From Dasypus novemcinctus (Eukaryota; Chordata; Mammalia; Cingulata; Dasypodidae): a DNA stretch of 64,000 bases. The translations under genes were made by a program, and so were the position numbers. The notes beneath the pieces are model-generated. The model was given only the letters and a program-made list of their open reading frames with translations. It searched no databases and was not told the origin of the DNA. The stretch covers positions 115,284,228 to 115,348,227 of the forward strand of contig NC_080680.1 of NCBI RefSeq assembly GCF_030445035.2, read 5' to 3'. This document shows, one piece after another, positions 1-10,974 of this stretch (its first letter is position 1; each line of letters starts with the position of its first letter).

Positions 1-420
1 AGCAGAGAAGGCCAAGCTGAGCTGCAACAAAGAACATCAAACACTGAGTCGAGCTGCAACACCAAGCCAGGTGCTTCCACCACTGCCTCAGCCAGGCTGT
101 GCCTTGGCCCAGGTTGAGCTGTAACACTGAAGAGGCACTTCCACCAGTGCCTCGGCCAGGCCAGTGCCTCAGCTAGGCTTGTGTCTTGGCCAAGCTGTAA
201 TACTAAAGGTACTTCCACTGGCACCTCAGCTGTAACACTGACGGTACTTCCACCAGTGCCTCAGGCCAGGCCAGTGCCTCAGCCAGGCTTGTGCCTTGGC
301 CAAGGCTTGAGCTGTAATACTAAAGGTGCTTCCACTGGCACCTCAGCTGTAACACTGAAGGTACTTCCACCAGTGCCTCAGGCCAGGCCAGTGCCTCAGC
401 TAGGCTTCTGCGGCAACACC
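1..420. repeat. Minisatellite, about 117-bp period
   Basis: A GC-rich tandem repeat runs in from the left edge. The phrase AGCTGTAATACTAAAGGT occurs at about 193 and again at about 310, giving a 117-bp period. Each unit contains two related halves built around CTTCCACCAGTGCCTCAG and GCCAGGCCAGTGCCTCAG. About three to four imperfect units are present, and the array may start before position 1. An open frame across it has the repeat's own periodicity and no other support. Under the FSD1L assignment it lies in intron 1. The tail after 420 (GATTAAATAAGG) resembles the end of an LTR, so an LTR-internal tandem repeat is an alternative. Confidence 0.75.
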
Positions 421-744
421 AGGGGGCATTTCCATCACTGCCCTGACCAGGTTGGAGTTCAATACTGAGCTGTGATTAAATAAGGTTTGAATATATTGAG
501 GTTGCGTTTCTTCAGAAGTCCATCTGAACCAGATGGCAACAACATATGCATACACACAAATGAATGAAAAACAATGATTTTATTTTGGGGAAGCAAAATA
601 TCCCAAATTCCAGATTTTCAATACTATCTGTCCACTATTTCCACTAGACTTAAAAAAAAAAATTACTTAATAGAGGTTTATTCTGTTAACATTTCAGGTT
701 TTAATTACTTTCAGCATACCACCATCTAGAGGCAAGGGATTCAG

Positions 745-905
745 GCAAGAAGGGTTGTGAACACAGACCTGGATTTCAATCCAGACTACCCTATGCTAGC
801 TGTGTATCTTTGAATAAGTCATTTAACCTCTCAGCTTCATTTTCCTATCTGTGCAACAGGAATAAGAGGTGTTGTGAGGTTTTTAAAGCAGTCTAACAAT
901 ACCAG
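745..905 (+). repeat. MIR SINE fragment
   Basis: Matches the MIR core in sense orientation: a tRNA-like head (ACCTGGATTTCAATCC), then GCTAGCTGTGTATCTTTG, then CATTTAACCTCTCAGCTTC and a diverged tail. It is too diverged to show target duplications. Confidence 0.75.
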
Positions 906-2149
906 ATGCAGAACAATACTCACATTTCATTTCCTTTTCCTTTTCTCAGCAGTATTTTGAGAAGAACATGGGACAGGTGGTTATCTGGATATGGTGAGGG
1001 AGGGGGTAAATCTTTGAACTGTTAATGTACAAAATGAAGGCACAGGATACCAAACACCAGAGTAGAAAAAGAGCCTGGGAGAAGGAAGCCAACTGCGGGT
1101 GATACACCACTTGGTAATGCCATGCTTTAAAAACTACCCTACTCAGTTCAATCTCCCCATCTCCCCAATCTATGTTTGTCCAGTTTTGTACAGTCAAGTT
1201 CCATCTACCATCACTCTTTTCCAAGCACAAAGTAAAGAATGCACAGGGAAAGGGAGGAGGGAAGCAAACAATTGACAAAGTATGTTCTTGATTACTTCCC
1301 CTCTTCTGGGGTCCCGTCCCTGCTCTTTATTTTTCCTACAGCAAGTACCTCTCCTGGAAACAGTGACACCTATGAATATGAATGATCTCTTGTACAAAAA
1401 CTTAAGTTAAACTGTAATATTCCAAGCACCAAGATTCTAGAAAGGTGTAAATCTATTTATTTCAATGTTTTCTTTGAAAATGCACATTTCATCAGATACA
1501 GAAACCTTTGGGATTTTATCTTAAAACCACTTTAGGATATAATCAAAAGGTTTGAGTATCAAACAAAGACACCTATCCATAACACATCCTGTTCACAAAG
1601 TGTCCCAGAAACTCAATATAAACAAAATCCTTGTTTATTCCAGTAGATAGTAACAGTGGTTTTCTGTATCCAACAGTATGCTTTACATACCCAAGGCAAT
1701 TACGTTATCTTCCCCTACTCAAACAGAGCATCTGTTGCTAACACAACACTGGAGTCCAAGTTATTTTCACAGACAAAAAAGCAGCTGGTCAAGCTAATCC
1801 ATTTGCTGACCAGCCACGGTCAAGCTTCTCTAAGACTGTCTAGTGAATTTAACCCCTGTTGTCAGACTGCATCAGTCAGAACTTCCAAAGCTCTTTCAAT
1901 TAGGATTTAACAATTCTTCTTCGGCATCACCATGGAAATCCTTTATCACAGATATAAAAACAGAAAACATATTTTAAAACTTAAGAACAAAGGTAAAAAA
2001 AAGTGTAGACTGGATTAGAGAAGTAGTTGTATAAACAAACAATAAAAAGGCAAAATTATCTTGACATTGGGATTATAAAACTAAGAGCAATATTAGATAC
2101 AACATGTCTGGTAGGTACCCATTAAGTGATTTATTTTTTTTTAATTAAC

Positions 2150-2305
2150 AAAGCCCTCACAATAACTCTTTGAGGTTAACTACAATTACTATCTCCATTT
2201 TAAAGATAAGGAAATGGAAAGACAGAGAAAATTATTCAAACTCATACAGCTAATAAATTGTGGGACTGCAAGCTTAGTTCCAGAGTCGTCCTCTTAATAA
2301 TTTAA
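2150..2305 (-). repeat. MIR SINE fragment
   Basis: Antisense MIR. The recognisable parts are CTCCATTTTAAAGATAAGG, AATGGAAAGACAGAG and CATACAGCTAATAAATTG, in the order expected for the reverse complement of the consensus. Confidence 0.75.
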
Positions 2306-2944
2306 AGCCCAAATTCCAATTCTTCACAAACATATATATATATATTCAGGCCATCCTCACTTTTTGCCACTTGTAGTACCTCACCATTTTTCTTATATTG
2401 GCTAGAGTTCTGTAACAAGAAATCACCTGGAAAAGTCATGCCAAGGCTGTACTCTTGTCTTATTTAAAGAGAAAGAAATATCCTGTGTAGTTCATTACAA
2501 TTTGGGGCACTGATTTTGCCCAAATCCATATTTAAAAAGGAAGCTCAAATTCAGAGCACTAAATGGATTCTGAGAATTAACACCAGATAATTCTTATCAA
2601 AGCTACAAAAATGTTTTTTCCATTAGAGCATCATTTGATGCAACAACGAAATCCAACACATTTTCTATTATTGAGACACTGATTCTCCACGTTATCATAA
2701 ATAAGATCTATTAGTACCATAAAAAAGAAGAGCTAATTCTTTGAAATTTGCAGGGAAATGGCATATGGCATGACCTTGCAGGAATCACAACCTCCAACTC
2801 TTGATTCCTCTTTAGACTAGGGGGATAAGGCATGACCTACAAAATAACATGATCCATATGTAGACACTTTTTCCTTATATTACATTCATAGAGCATTTTA
2901 ATACTTGTTCATTGTAAACTTTAAAACACTGCTTTCACACTGAA

Positions 2945-3110
2945 TTATTTTATTTTTAAATAACCTTACAAAATATTATTTCCATTGCACAGATGAAGAA
3001 ACAGATTAATCACAGTTAAGTGATTTGCCCAAAATCACAGAGTCAATGAAGAGCACCCTGGAACCCAAGTGTCTGGACTCCAAGTCTTCGTGCTTCCATT
3101 TGACTTCAGC
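2945..3110 (-). repeat. MIR SINE fragment
   Basis: Antisense MIR with TTTCCATTGCACAGATGAAG, TTAAGTGATTTGCCCAAAA and TCACAGAGTCAATGAAGAG. It is an old, diverged copy inside the inferred FSD1L intron. Confidence 0.75.
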
Positions 3111-4331
3111 TCATGTGCATTCAGGTATCATGTGACTTCCATCTAAAAAGCTATGAAATACTTTATAAATGTAGGTAGAGATATTTTAAATGTGTACATA
3201 TGCAATTCACATAAAATGTAAGTTTTTAAACGCCTGAGTCGTGAAAATAAAAATTGAATTTATACCCAATTGAATTTCAAGAGGTACACATAAAATGAAC
3301 TTAATCCACTGATGGAAAAAACCCCCAACTTTTGCTAAATACTGTAATAGTCAAGGCTTTACACATCACCTACCCTATTCTTACATGCCCCCTGTGCTGA
3401 AGACCAATCCAGGCACAATTATGGGGGAAAAAACTCTTCTTGCAAGTCTTTCTAGAGCTTTCTATCTAATAATAGAAAGAATGGCCTCTTGGACATGCCC
3501 TTGTTTTTCTTTTCTATTATTTTAAGTCTGCTACATTATTAATAATCTTTTTTTCCTCCCTAAATTGCTCTATATTTCGATTAAGCTATACTCTAACAAA
3601 GAGAACAGGGTGGTTGACTTCCATATAGAGATCATAACTGAATATCAACAACTCACTTCTAGCTGCTTTCAAGACAATAACTGTGTTCTCTATATTTCCT
3701 ATTAACTGAAAAGTCAAGTTCTGAATATGCTTCCTTGACTTGCTGGGAACGTATAAAACACTCCACAACGACCACTAGATAACTGTAACCTGCAACACCA
3801 ATTGGCCAAACAGGGTGGGACCGCTGCCTTGACAACCCTAATCATTCCCCTCAATTCAACAAACACTGAGTCCTGCTTACCAGCCAGTCTTCGGAAGGAG
3901 GATGGGGGACGGGTACAAAAGAGATTCGGCGCAGGACCTAAAAAGCACGTATTGTGCCACGAGAGGAGGCTGGGTGGAGGAAAGAGCAGCGGCTTCGGCC
4001 GTGCCTGGGTGTCCTCATTTACCTAGTTGGGATAAAGCCTCCCACGGCACTAAAAAGGCCTGGAGCGTTGCACAAAGTGACCGATTAAAAAATGGGGACA
4101 GCCCCTCATTTATCCTCGAGAACCAGGGCCCGGCAGAAAGTGCAGGGCAGAGGCCAGTCAGGTTCACCGGGCGCGTCCCCCGCACCCCGGCGGGCACCTC
4201 CTGGCCCCCAGCCAGTGGCCTCGCCCTCCGCCGCCTCGCGAGGCCGCCCGCGGGCCCGGCCCGCCCCACGCGCCCACCGCCCACCCGGCCCGCCCACCCT
4301 CGACTGGCCCGCGCCCCCCACTCCCGCCTAC

Positions 4332-4346
4332 TTTCTGGGAGTCCAT
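4332..4346 (-). CDS. FSD1L: FSD1L exon 1, coding part (5 codons)
   Basis: On the minus strand CTCGCCATGG gives a near-ideal Kozak start. It is followed by GAC TCC CAG AAA and then GTAGGC, a usable donor, so the exon would code for only MDSQK. From memory FSD1L (fibronectin type III and SPRY domain containing 1-like, a microtubule-associated FSD1 relative with coiled-coil, FN3 and B30.2/SPRY domains) begins MDSQKEALQ, and its paralogue FSD1 begins MEEQREALR. That fits a first coding exon ending after residue 5 in phase 0. The rest of the protein would lie left of the window. Five residues are weak evidence alone. The CpG island, the Kozak context and the SLC44A1-type exon upstream on the same strand raise the confidence. 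Without splicing the frame reads into GC-rich nonsense and stops. Confidence 0.6.
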
Positions 4347-4596
4347 GGCGAGGGGCAGAGCCCGCGGGGCCAGAAAACCGCGCCGAAGAACCGTGAGAGG
4401 AGACGGAGAGGGCTCCGGCACCCCAGCACCCCGAGACCGCTAGCCGCGGCCGCGCCTCTGCGCAGCCACCGCCCCAGCCCGCAGCGGCGCCGCCCGGCCC
4501 CGCCCCGTCCGCGCCCAGCCCGTGAGCGCGCGTCGCTGCGCCGCGGTTGCCAGGGTGAAAGGGCGGCGCGCGAAAGGGAGGGGGCGAGCGGGACCC

Positions 4597-4638
4597 CGCG
4601 CATGCGCACTGCCTCCGGGCCAGGCCGCGCGTGCGCGC
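4597..4638. promoter_or_regulatory. NRF1-type sites in the CpG island
   Basis: CGCGCATGCGCA at 4,597-4,608 is a near-perfect palindromic NRF1 site (consensus YGCGCAYGCGCR). A second, GC-heavier relative (GCGCGTGCGCGC) lies at about 4,627-4,638. They sit about 250 bp upstream of the putative FSD1L ATG, where NRF1 often acts in CpG promoters. Occupancy is inferred, not shown. Confidence 0.6.
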
Positions 4639-4879
4639 CGGTAGCCGCGGTCCCGGGCCGACTGTCGCTCGTCCGTCTCCCGGGGCGCCGGACGTCCCTT
4701 CTTTTTCCAGCGTGCTAACGATACAGGCCTTGGAATGGGGAGGAAGGGGGTGCCTGAAGGAAAGCTCTGGGTCTGCCCGGCTTCCCTGCATCCCTCACGC
4801 CGCGGGGCTCTTCCTCTCAACATCCTTCACGCACCTGGGGCACCTCCGCACGCTGACTCTGGCGGGGTGTCCAGGCTAG

Positions 4880-5330
4880 CCCAGGCCCTACTGCCCAGAA
4901 AGAAGGAAGGGGATAATCCTCCCCCTCCGTGAATAGGATGAGACTGTAGCGGAAACGTGGGAGAGGGCCCACTTGGGGGAGGTGGAAATGTGGCTCAGGC
5001 ACTGATAGGGCGGTGGGGCATGGCGGACCTCCCCAGAGAGCCGCCAGGGCACCTTACTACCTGTGGTTTTGACCAAGTCACCTTCCCCGAGCCTCAATTC
5101 CATCTGCTATAACATAAGAGAAATGTGCTGACTTCGCAGAGTTGTGAGAATTAAATAACATTTGAAGTTGCCAGTACCTAGGTAACACCCAGTAAATTAT
5201 AGTAGTTTATGGGGAGAGGGGCAAATAGAACCTTGCAGCGGGGGCGGGGGGGGGGGGGGGCATGTATACAGAAAATTAAGAAGCTGGAAAGGCTTCATTT
5301 GGGTGACTCAGGAAAGTTCAACTGAGCAAT
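4880..5330. other. Intergenic sequence with a MIR and a G-tract
   Basis: Right shoulder of the CpG island. A sense MIR remnant is at about 5,065-5,215 (GACCAAGTCACC, GAGCCTCAATTCC, GAGAATTAAATAACA). A G-tract at 5,238-5,260 has a run of 15 G preceded by GCGGGGGC, so it could form a G-quadruplex and is slippage-prone. Confidence 0.6.
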
Positions 5331-6330
5331 CACTTAGTATCCAAAAATTAAAGGGAAGTATGTCCTGAGAACCCATCATGTACCAGTATTAGGAAATGAA
5401 AATTCAGCAGCAACAAGGCTCTGCCCTCACTGAGCTTACAATATAGTAAGGGAGACCAATCTCCCCCCCAGATTTAAATATATCCTATGAGGCCTCAACA
5501 GACTTCAGCTCCTACACTTTGATTCATTGGACTTACCCCACTCAGCTAACATGGAGTTGAAGAAGGTCAACCACCACACCATGGAGCCTAGAGTGTCTAC
5601 AACTGAAAGCAGGAGGATTGCATCCAGCATCCATATGGAATCTAAGCCCCCACTTGACATAGATGTGCAATGGACCCCACTTGACATAGATGTGCAATGG
5701 ACACAACTAATCCAATGTCCACAGAGAAAATGTGGAATGGGTGTGGGAAGGGTAGCCATGGTGGCTGCTGGGTTTGGGGAATGGGAGGAAGAGATGAGAT
5801 GTGGAGCCGGTTTCGGGACGTCGAGTTGTCCTGGGTGGTGTTTCACAGACAATTACGGGACATAGTAGATCCCCCCAGGGCCCACTGGATGGAACGTGGG
5901 AGAGTGTGGGCTATGATGTGGATCATTGACTATGGGGTCCAGTGATGCTCAGAGATGTACTTACCAGGTGCAATGGATGTGTCACGATGATGGGAGCGAG
6001 TGTTGCTGTGGGGGGAGTGGGGGGTGGGGGCGGTGGGGTTAAATGGGACCTCATATTTTTTGAATGTAATTTAAAAAAAAAAACACGAAAAATACAAAAA
6101 AACAAAAAAATAAAAAATAAAATGTAAAAAATAAATAAATATATCCTATGAGGACGTTATTGGTGCTATAAAGAAAGATTAATTGGTTAAAGGTACTGAG
6201 TATTGGGAGGGTTCAGTTTTCGATAAGGTCAAGGAAGGCCTCTCTCAGAAGTGAGAGAACGAGCTATACAAAAAACTGTGGGAAGAACATTCTAGAAAGA
6301 AAGAACAGCAAATAAAAAAGCCCTAAGGAG
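5330..6330 (+). repeat. Ancient LINE-derived repeat, split
   Basis: The two flanks of the younger insertion at 5,493-6,136 join into one ancient repeat. The left part has GCTCTGCCCTCACTGAGC and ACAATATAGTAAGGGAGACC. The right part has GGAAGGCCTCTCTCAGAAG and GGAAGAACATTC. The same family appears at 24.7-25.5 kb and 30.9-31.5 kb. I assign it to an old mammalian LINE 3' region (L1ME or L2 type) without certainty about the subfamily. Confidence 0.55.
5493..6136 (+). mobile_element. Recent 5'-truncated LINE insertion
   Basis: It is flanked by a perfect 17-bp target duplication, AAATATATCCTATGAGG, at 5,476-5,492 and 6,137-6,153, and ends in an A-rich tail (about 6,071-6,136). The body has no long ORF and matches, in opposite orientation, the 3' end of the element at 45.5-47.3 kb. 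Both share GGAGTTGAAGAAGGTCAACC, GATCCCCCCAGGGCCCACTG and a G-rich stretch (about 6,011-6,040) before the tail. This fits the long 3' UTR of a lineage-specific L1. A 27-bp tandem duplication lies at about 5,649-5,702 (ACTTGACATAGATGTGCAAT twice); the 45.5-kb relative has one copy. The intact target duplication implies recent insertion. Confidence 0.8.
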
Positions 6331-7483
6331 GGACTGAGCTCTGTGTTTGAGAAACAGCATTTATCTTACAACCTGTAATTTCTCTATATATCTTACTGCT
6401 ATTTCTTAGAGGACAGATACCTCTTTGACCCATTCTGTATCCCGGCCCAGGGTCTGCCACATAATATACACTCAAATCGCTTTTTAACTGAACATATACA
6501 AGAAATGGGACAAAGGGCACAAAAGGGAAAACAGGAGTTTGGCTAGACTGGGTGAGTAGTGCTCGCTTGGAAGCCCAGGGTTCAGGGAGGGCCTAGGCGC
6601 ACAATTTTGCTTTTACCACCTGAAAGGAGGAAGGGCCTGTGGTCCTGCCCAGAGACCCCCTCTCTCTGGGCCGAGGGAAGGGAGCGCTCTAGCCAAGCCT
6701 CCCCTGTTCTATGAGTACCAGGATGAGTGCAGCTCAGCCCCCAGCCACCGGCCCACTGCAGCCACGAAGGCTGAGAAGACTTTTCCTCTGCACTGCAGCT
6801 GCAGCAGTTCCCTGGCAAGGGAGAAATGGAGTGCGGGCGAGAGCATGGAGGACATCAGAATTCAAACTCTGCAGGCTTTCCAGCCCTGCCCCTGCCTGAC
6901 ACTGCAGGAACTCAACACTAGAGGAAACAGAACTTGGCATTGTCCCCAATTCTTTTGCTGCAGGGACTTTATCCTCACTTACTGTCAAAAGGCAATTTCT
7001 GGGCACTGACAGACACAACTAGAGCAGGCGGCAGAAAGAGGGTATTGGAGCCATTGAGTCGCAGCTGAAATGTGATCACCAGGCTCTGTGTCTTAGGGAC
7101 ACATCCAGGAACTCACACCTGGCATCTTGCCTCCACGCTCCCCTTGTTCTTTCCCTGCAGCCCAGTCAGGAGCCTGCGGCTTGTGACCACAGCTCTACCC
7201 CATCTGATTTCTGCCCTCGCAAGATTGTTCTCTTGCCAAGCTGGGTCCCCTGCACAGCTCTTCCTGGCCTCTCTGTAGCCCCTCCTTTCGGTAGGAAACG
7301 GCTAGACCCTTCTGGCTATGAATTCCATGTTCTCCAGCCCACCCAGGTTCTCCCTCCCATCCCCTACCCCTGCTCAGTGCTTCTGGCCTGTGGACAAGTC
7401 CTTTACCTTTTCTGTACTTGCCCTTTCACAGTCACGTCAGGTTGGAAATTTTCAAAAGCAGCTTTACTTGCTAAGAAACTAAA
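6331..7483. other. Intergenic, nothing assigned
   Basis: Moderately GC-rich single-copy-looking DNA. I found no exon with paired splice sites, no SINE and no retrocopy. Short open frames occur on both strands without support. Confidence 0.4.
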
Positions 7484-7665
7484 GCAGTTGTTCTCAAATG
7501 TGATCCCTGGGCCAGCTGCATCAGCATAACCTGGGAGCTTGCTAGAAGGGCAGATTCTCAGACCTGCTCAGCCCAACTCTGGGGATAGGGTCCAGTAATC
7601 TGTGTTTTAGCAAGTCCTCCAGGTGATTCTGATGCACACTGAAGTTTGAGTACCACTGAACTGAG
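7484..7665 (+). mobile_element. MER5A-type hAT-Charlie MITE
   Basis: Near full-length match to the roughly 190-bp MER5A pattern. It begins CAGTTGTTCTCAAATGTGA, continues with GCATCAGCATAACCTGGGAG, AATCTGTGTTTTAGCAAG and CCAGGTGATTCTGATGCAC, and ends GAGTACCACTG. The ends are the terminal inverted repeats of an old non-autonomous DNA transposon. It has no coding capacity. Confidence 0.85.
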
Positions 7666-8004
7666 GGAGAACAAATTGTTAAAAATAAAACTACAGAGGC
7701 ATAAAAAGAGATGATATATCTGAGTCTGAGGTAGCATAGCTAGTCACAGATTTTAATTTGATGGACATTTCTGGGCCTCCAGGAACTCCTTTCTGAGGAA
7801 ACCCCAAGTAAGGATAGCCTCGGGGCTGGCCCTGCAGATGTAAGGAGCCTGGTGAAGCGGCCTCTCAGAATCAGGTTCCCGGTCCTCTCTGAGTGTGACA
7901 GGCCTGAACTGCCTCTTACATTCTGGAATCCTCCATCTCTTGGGAGAGAAAGTTCCTTCCATCAAGTGTTGCCAACAGCGTACTCCTTTGCAAGTTAGAA
8001 TAGG

Positions 8005-8985
8005 GTCTTGGGCGTAGAGTCAGCAGTCTGGAATTTAAATCCTGACACTGCCGCTTACTAGCTGTATAACCTTCAGTAAGTCGTTTAACCTTGCTAAGCC
8101 TCAATCTCCTCACCTGTAACACAGCGGCCACGATAGTAGTCATTCCCTTTCTAGGTTGTTGTGAGGACTCAAGGAGATTATGTATGCAAAATGCCTGGTT
8201 TAGAACACGTTTCACAGCTGGTGCCTGTTCCTGCCATAACTCCCCTACACTTCAGGTCCTTCTGTGTCCCCCTTATGTTTGTGGCTCTTTCTCCCTCACA
8301 GTCTTTGGGGTCGTAGAAGTCCTGTAACTTCCCTTTCACTGTTATTCCTGGCTGTTCTGAAGTATAATCACCAGCCAGATGCTGCCCTTTGTGGAAGTCC
8401 CAAATTTTCACTCATTGCTCCCTGCTAATAACTGGCCTGAATCTTAGTCTAGGCCCCCAGCCCTGGAAGACCCCAAGACCTCTCTAAGCCTCAGTTTCCT
8501 TAGCTGTGAACTGGGACACATAACAGTACCACCTCCAAGGGTTGTTGAGAGGATTAAATGAGATAACTTCTGCAACGTATTTAGTGCAGTGTCTGGCATG
8601 TAGTAAGTACTCAGCGTTAGCTATTATCATTTCTCTTGTCACAAGCATAGTAGCTGATTTTCTTTTTCCTGCCTTCTGATTAAAAACAAAACTCCTTTTC
8701 TGCACAATTCCACAGTGAATTGACTGCAGTTCCCTTTCTTTGGTTACACACCCAGGCTGTGGTGCCGGACTGTCTGAACTCATATCCCAAGTCTACCACT
8801 TGCCAGTTGTGTGGCCTTGGGCGATTTCTTGACCTCTCTGTACTTCAGTTTTCTCATTTGTAAAACAGGAGTATTAACAGTAACTATAGATAGGGTTGTC
8901 ATGAGGACGAATGATTTAGCATATGTAAAGCACTTAGAATAATGCCTGGCACACAGTGAATGCATAATATATGTTGGCCACCCAT
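8005..8985 (+). repeat. Three successive sense MIR copies
   Basis: Three separate MIRs in the same orientation lie within 1 kb. At 8,005-8,215: GCTTACTAGCTGTATAACC, CCTCACCTGTAACACAG. At 8,450-8,640: AAGCCTCAGTTTCC, GGATTAAATGAGATAAC, AGTAAGTACTCAGCG. At 8,745-8,985: CTACCACTTGCCAGTTGTG, AATGCCTGGCACACAGTGAA. The third is close to full length. All are old and diverged, so this is coincident accumulation rather than a tandem array. Confidence 0.8.
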
Positions 8986-8989
8986 TAAT

Positions 8990-10139
8990 CCTTTCTAAAA
9001 TAGATCTTTCTCCTGAGAGTGGCACCAGGAAATAATGGTGCCTGTCGGCCCTTTGGTATTGTGATGCCACTGCCATCAGACTGGATGGTACTGCGTCAGC
9101 ACTTACGGGGAAAATAAGCCTCTTGAAATCCATCCTTCATTCTGAAGGTCAGTCTGGACTTTTTCACGGCATGAGAGTTTGAGGGGGGCTGATGATAGGA
9201 CTTGAGCTAGAAAGGTAGGAAGAAGAAAAAAGGGAACACGGGATGCTTTCCAAGCAAGGAAATGGCCTGAGCAAAGGTGGGAAACAATGAAAAGACAAAC
9301 TCCAGGAAATGCAGGTTTTCTGTAGGAGTTGGAATGGATGAAAAGACCACCCTTTGATGCCCAACAACTGGGGATGTATTAAGAAAACTTTGAAACATAT
9401 AGACGATGGAACGCTCTGAGGTTATTAAAAATGGTCTTTATGAAAAATACGTAGTAACTCGGCAGAAAGTTTATGAGATTACAATTTTTAAAAAAACATC
9501 CTTAGCTAGGATTATTTTTTCTAAATACAATTAGATAATATCTACTGCAGGAAAAGTAACTAATACATTTATAAATTTTTCTTTTGTTTACATCTTTCTC
9601 TTCAGGTAAAGTGACATAATATAAGAAATGTCAACCTGGCTTCCTGTTGTCAAATACAACATCTACTAGTATTATAGATGTATTTTTCTGCTTAAATAAA
9701 AGAAAATCAAAGATAATTAAGAGAGAGTGAAAGAAAAAGCGGTGGAGAGAGAGATGATTAGGGATCAAATTGTTATGGTCTCTGAATTCCAGACCAGGGT
9801 GCTGGGATTTGAGCATGTTTTAAGTGGGAAGCCACTAAGATGTATATGAACAAAGAGTTATTTTCAGAAGCTTGATTTGGCAGAAGGAATAGGAAGGACG
9901 TGTGTGGGATGAGTCTAGGGTGAGGAGGTGCCTGGGCACCCACAAGCCCAGACCTGTCCCCTCCACTCCCTGCCTCTTCCCCTTCCTCCTAGAGCCACCC
10001 CACCCCACCACCGTGATTAGAACACAGTGATTACCTGAGCATTATAAGTAAGCATTAAGTAGTTCTTCTCAGTCAAATAGAAAAATTAATAAATTGACCT
10101 TCGTGAAAACAGTCAGCTTTCTTCCTAAGTCATCTAAAA
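8990..10139. other. Intergenic, old LINE debris
   Basis: AT-rich sequence. About 9,180-9,300 and 9,780-9,900 resemble the old LINE family seen at 24.7 kb (GAAATGGCCTGAGCAAAGG, GTGGGAAGCCACTAAG). About 9,350-9,490 resembles an L1 ORF2 3' segment (AACTGGGGATGTATTAAG). No gene is seen. Confidence 0.4.
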
Positions 10140-10141
10140 CA

Positions 10142-10372
10142 GGATCTGCAAACTTTTCTGGAAGGGGCAGATAGTCAATATTTTAGGCTTTGCAGTTCAA
10201 TCATATGGTTTCGGAAGCAACTATGCAACTCTGCTGTTGGAGAGAGAAAGCAGCTGTAGACAATATATAAAGGAATGAGTGTGGTGACAGTATTCCAATA
10301 AAACTTTATTTACAAAAGAGGCTGGGGGCCAGATTTGACCCACAGGTCATAATTCACCAAACCCTGATCTGA
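10142..10372 (+). mobile_element. MER20-like hAT-Charlie MITE
   Basis: Carries the typical sequence of a roughly 220-bp old DNA transposon: GCAAACTTTTCTGGAAGGGG, AATATTTTAGGCTTTGCAG, CCAATAAAACTTTATTTAC and GGGGGCCAGATTTGACCC. Flanking octamers TCTAAAAC and TCTGAAAG are a plausible degraded 8-bp target duplication. The family name is from memory. Confidence 0.65.
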
Positions 10373-10564
10373 AAGAAAAGTGTTATTTTAATTAGGAAAT
10401 TATTCAGTTATCCTTCAGTGCCTCTAACATCTCCCTGGCCTCCCTCGCAGACCCTTTGCACATACACACCACCTTCCCCACTCCCATAAATGAGAGGAAG
10501 TAACACCTCTGAGGACATGATGGAGTAATTATCTTTGGAGCAATCATAAACAAAGCACCATGTT

Positions 10565-10780
10565 AGAACAGAGGAGTTTGGGAGTTAGATTTAGATTTGG
10601 TCCTCCCAACTGTGGGATCTTACGTGCAGCACACAACCTTGTTGTGCTTCCATTCCTAATGGAAAAATGGACATACCAGGTGCAACCTTACAGGGTGGTT
10701 GTGAGGACTGAATGCGTGCCAAGCACCCACCATAATGCTTGGCTTGCAAAAGGTACTCAGTAAATAGTAGTTATTAACCC
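10565..10780 (+). repeat. MIR SINE
   Basis: Diverged sense MIR. Recognisable parts are GGGAGTTAGATTTAG, TGGTTGTGAGGACTGAATG, CATAATGCTTGGC and GGTACTCAGTAAATAGTAG. Confidence 0.7.
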
Positions 10781-10974
10781 ACAGGGGCTCTAAAAAATAG
10801 CAGGGTCACACAGGACAGACCCAGGCGGAGAGGAGAGAATTCTCTGTGGAGCCAGACTTTCAGGTCAGCCCTGGGCTCTAGAGCGAGAAGCAGAGGGATC
10901 ACTTAAACACACCCGAGGCTGGATGAGAAAGCAACACTAAATGTGAAGACACTCCAGCAAGACAGATTTGTTTC

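Larger units (their letters stand above)
421..3950 (-). other. FSD1L intron 1 (inferred), no coding exon seen
   Basis: AT-rich sequence left of the CpG island. Apart from the three MIR copies listed separately, I see no exon with convincing acceptor, frame and donor. A strong minus-strand donor (GGCTG then GTAAGC) sits at about 3,883 and could serve an alternative noncoding first exon. The small minus-strand frame at 3,586-3,768 lacks a credible connection. A short AT microsatellite lies at about 2,333-2,345. FSD1L exon 2 would have to encode the residues following MDSQK; I did not find it, so it should lie left of position 1. Confidence 0.45.
3950..4870 (-). promoter_or_regulatory. CpG-island promoter (FSD1L)
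   Basis: This is the only long GC- and CpG-dense stretch in the window apart from the solo LTR at 46.5 kb. The core is about 4,160-4,720, with many CGs, GC boxes (CCGCCCC) and NRF1-type palindromes. It lacks an obvious TATA box, as is usual for housekeeping-type CpG promoters with dispersed initiation. A Kozak ATG with a downstream donor lies on the minus strand near its left side, so leftward transcription is the main call. CpG promoters are often bidirectional and a plus-strand noncoding transcript is possible. The long open frames across the island on both strands are typical of GC-rich DNA and are not treated as genes. Confidence 0.9.

Noticed and set aside
181..468. 95-codon plus-strand frame
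   Set aside because: It is the minisatellite translated; the repeat period shows in the peptide.
3586..3768. Minus-strand frame that could follow MDSQK in phase through an acceptor at about 3,717
   Set aside because: The joined product does not continue as FSD1L is expected to (EALQ...). Chance phase agreement is likely.
4015..4791. Long overlapping open frames on both strands of the CpG island
   Set aside because: Composition is proline/arginine/glycine-rich as expected from GC-rich DNA with few stops. Frames overlap on both strands and resemble no family.
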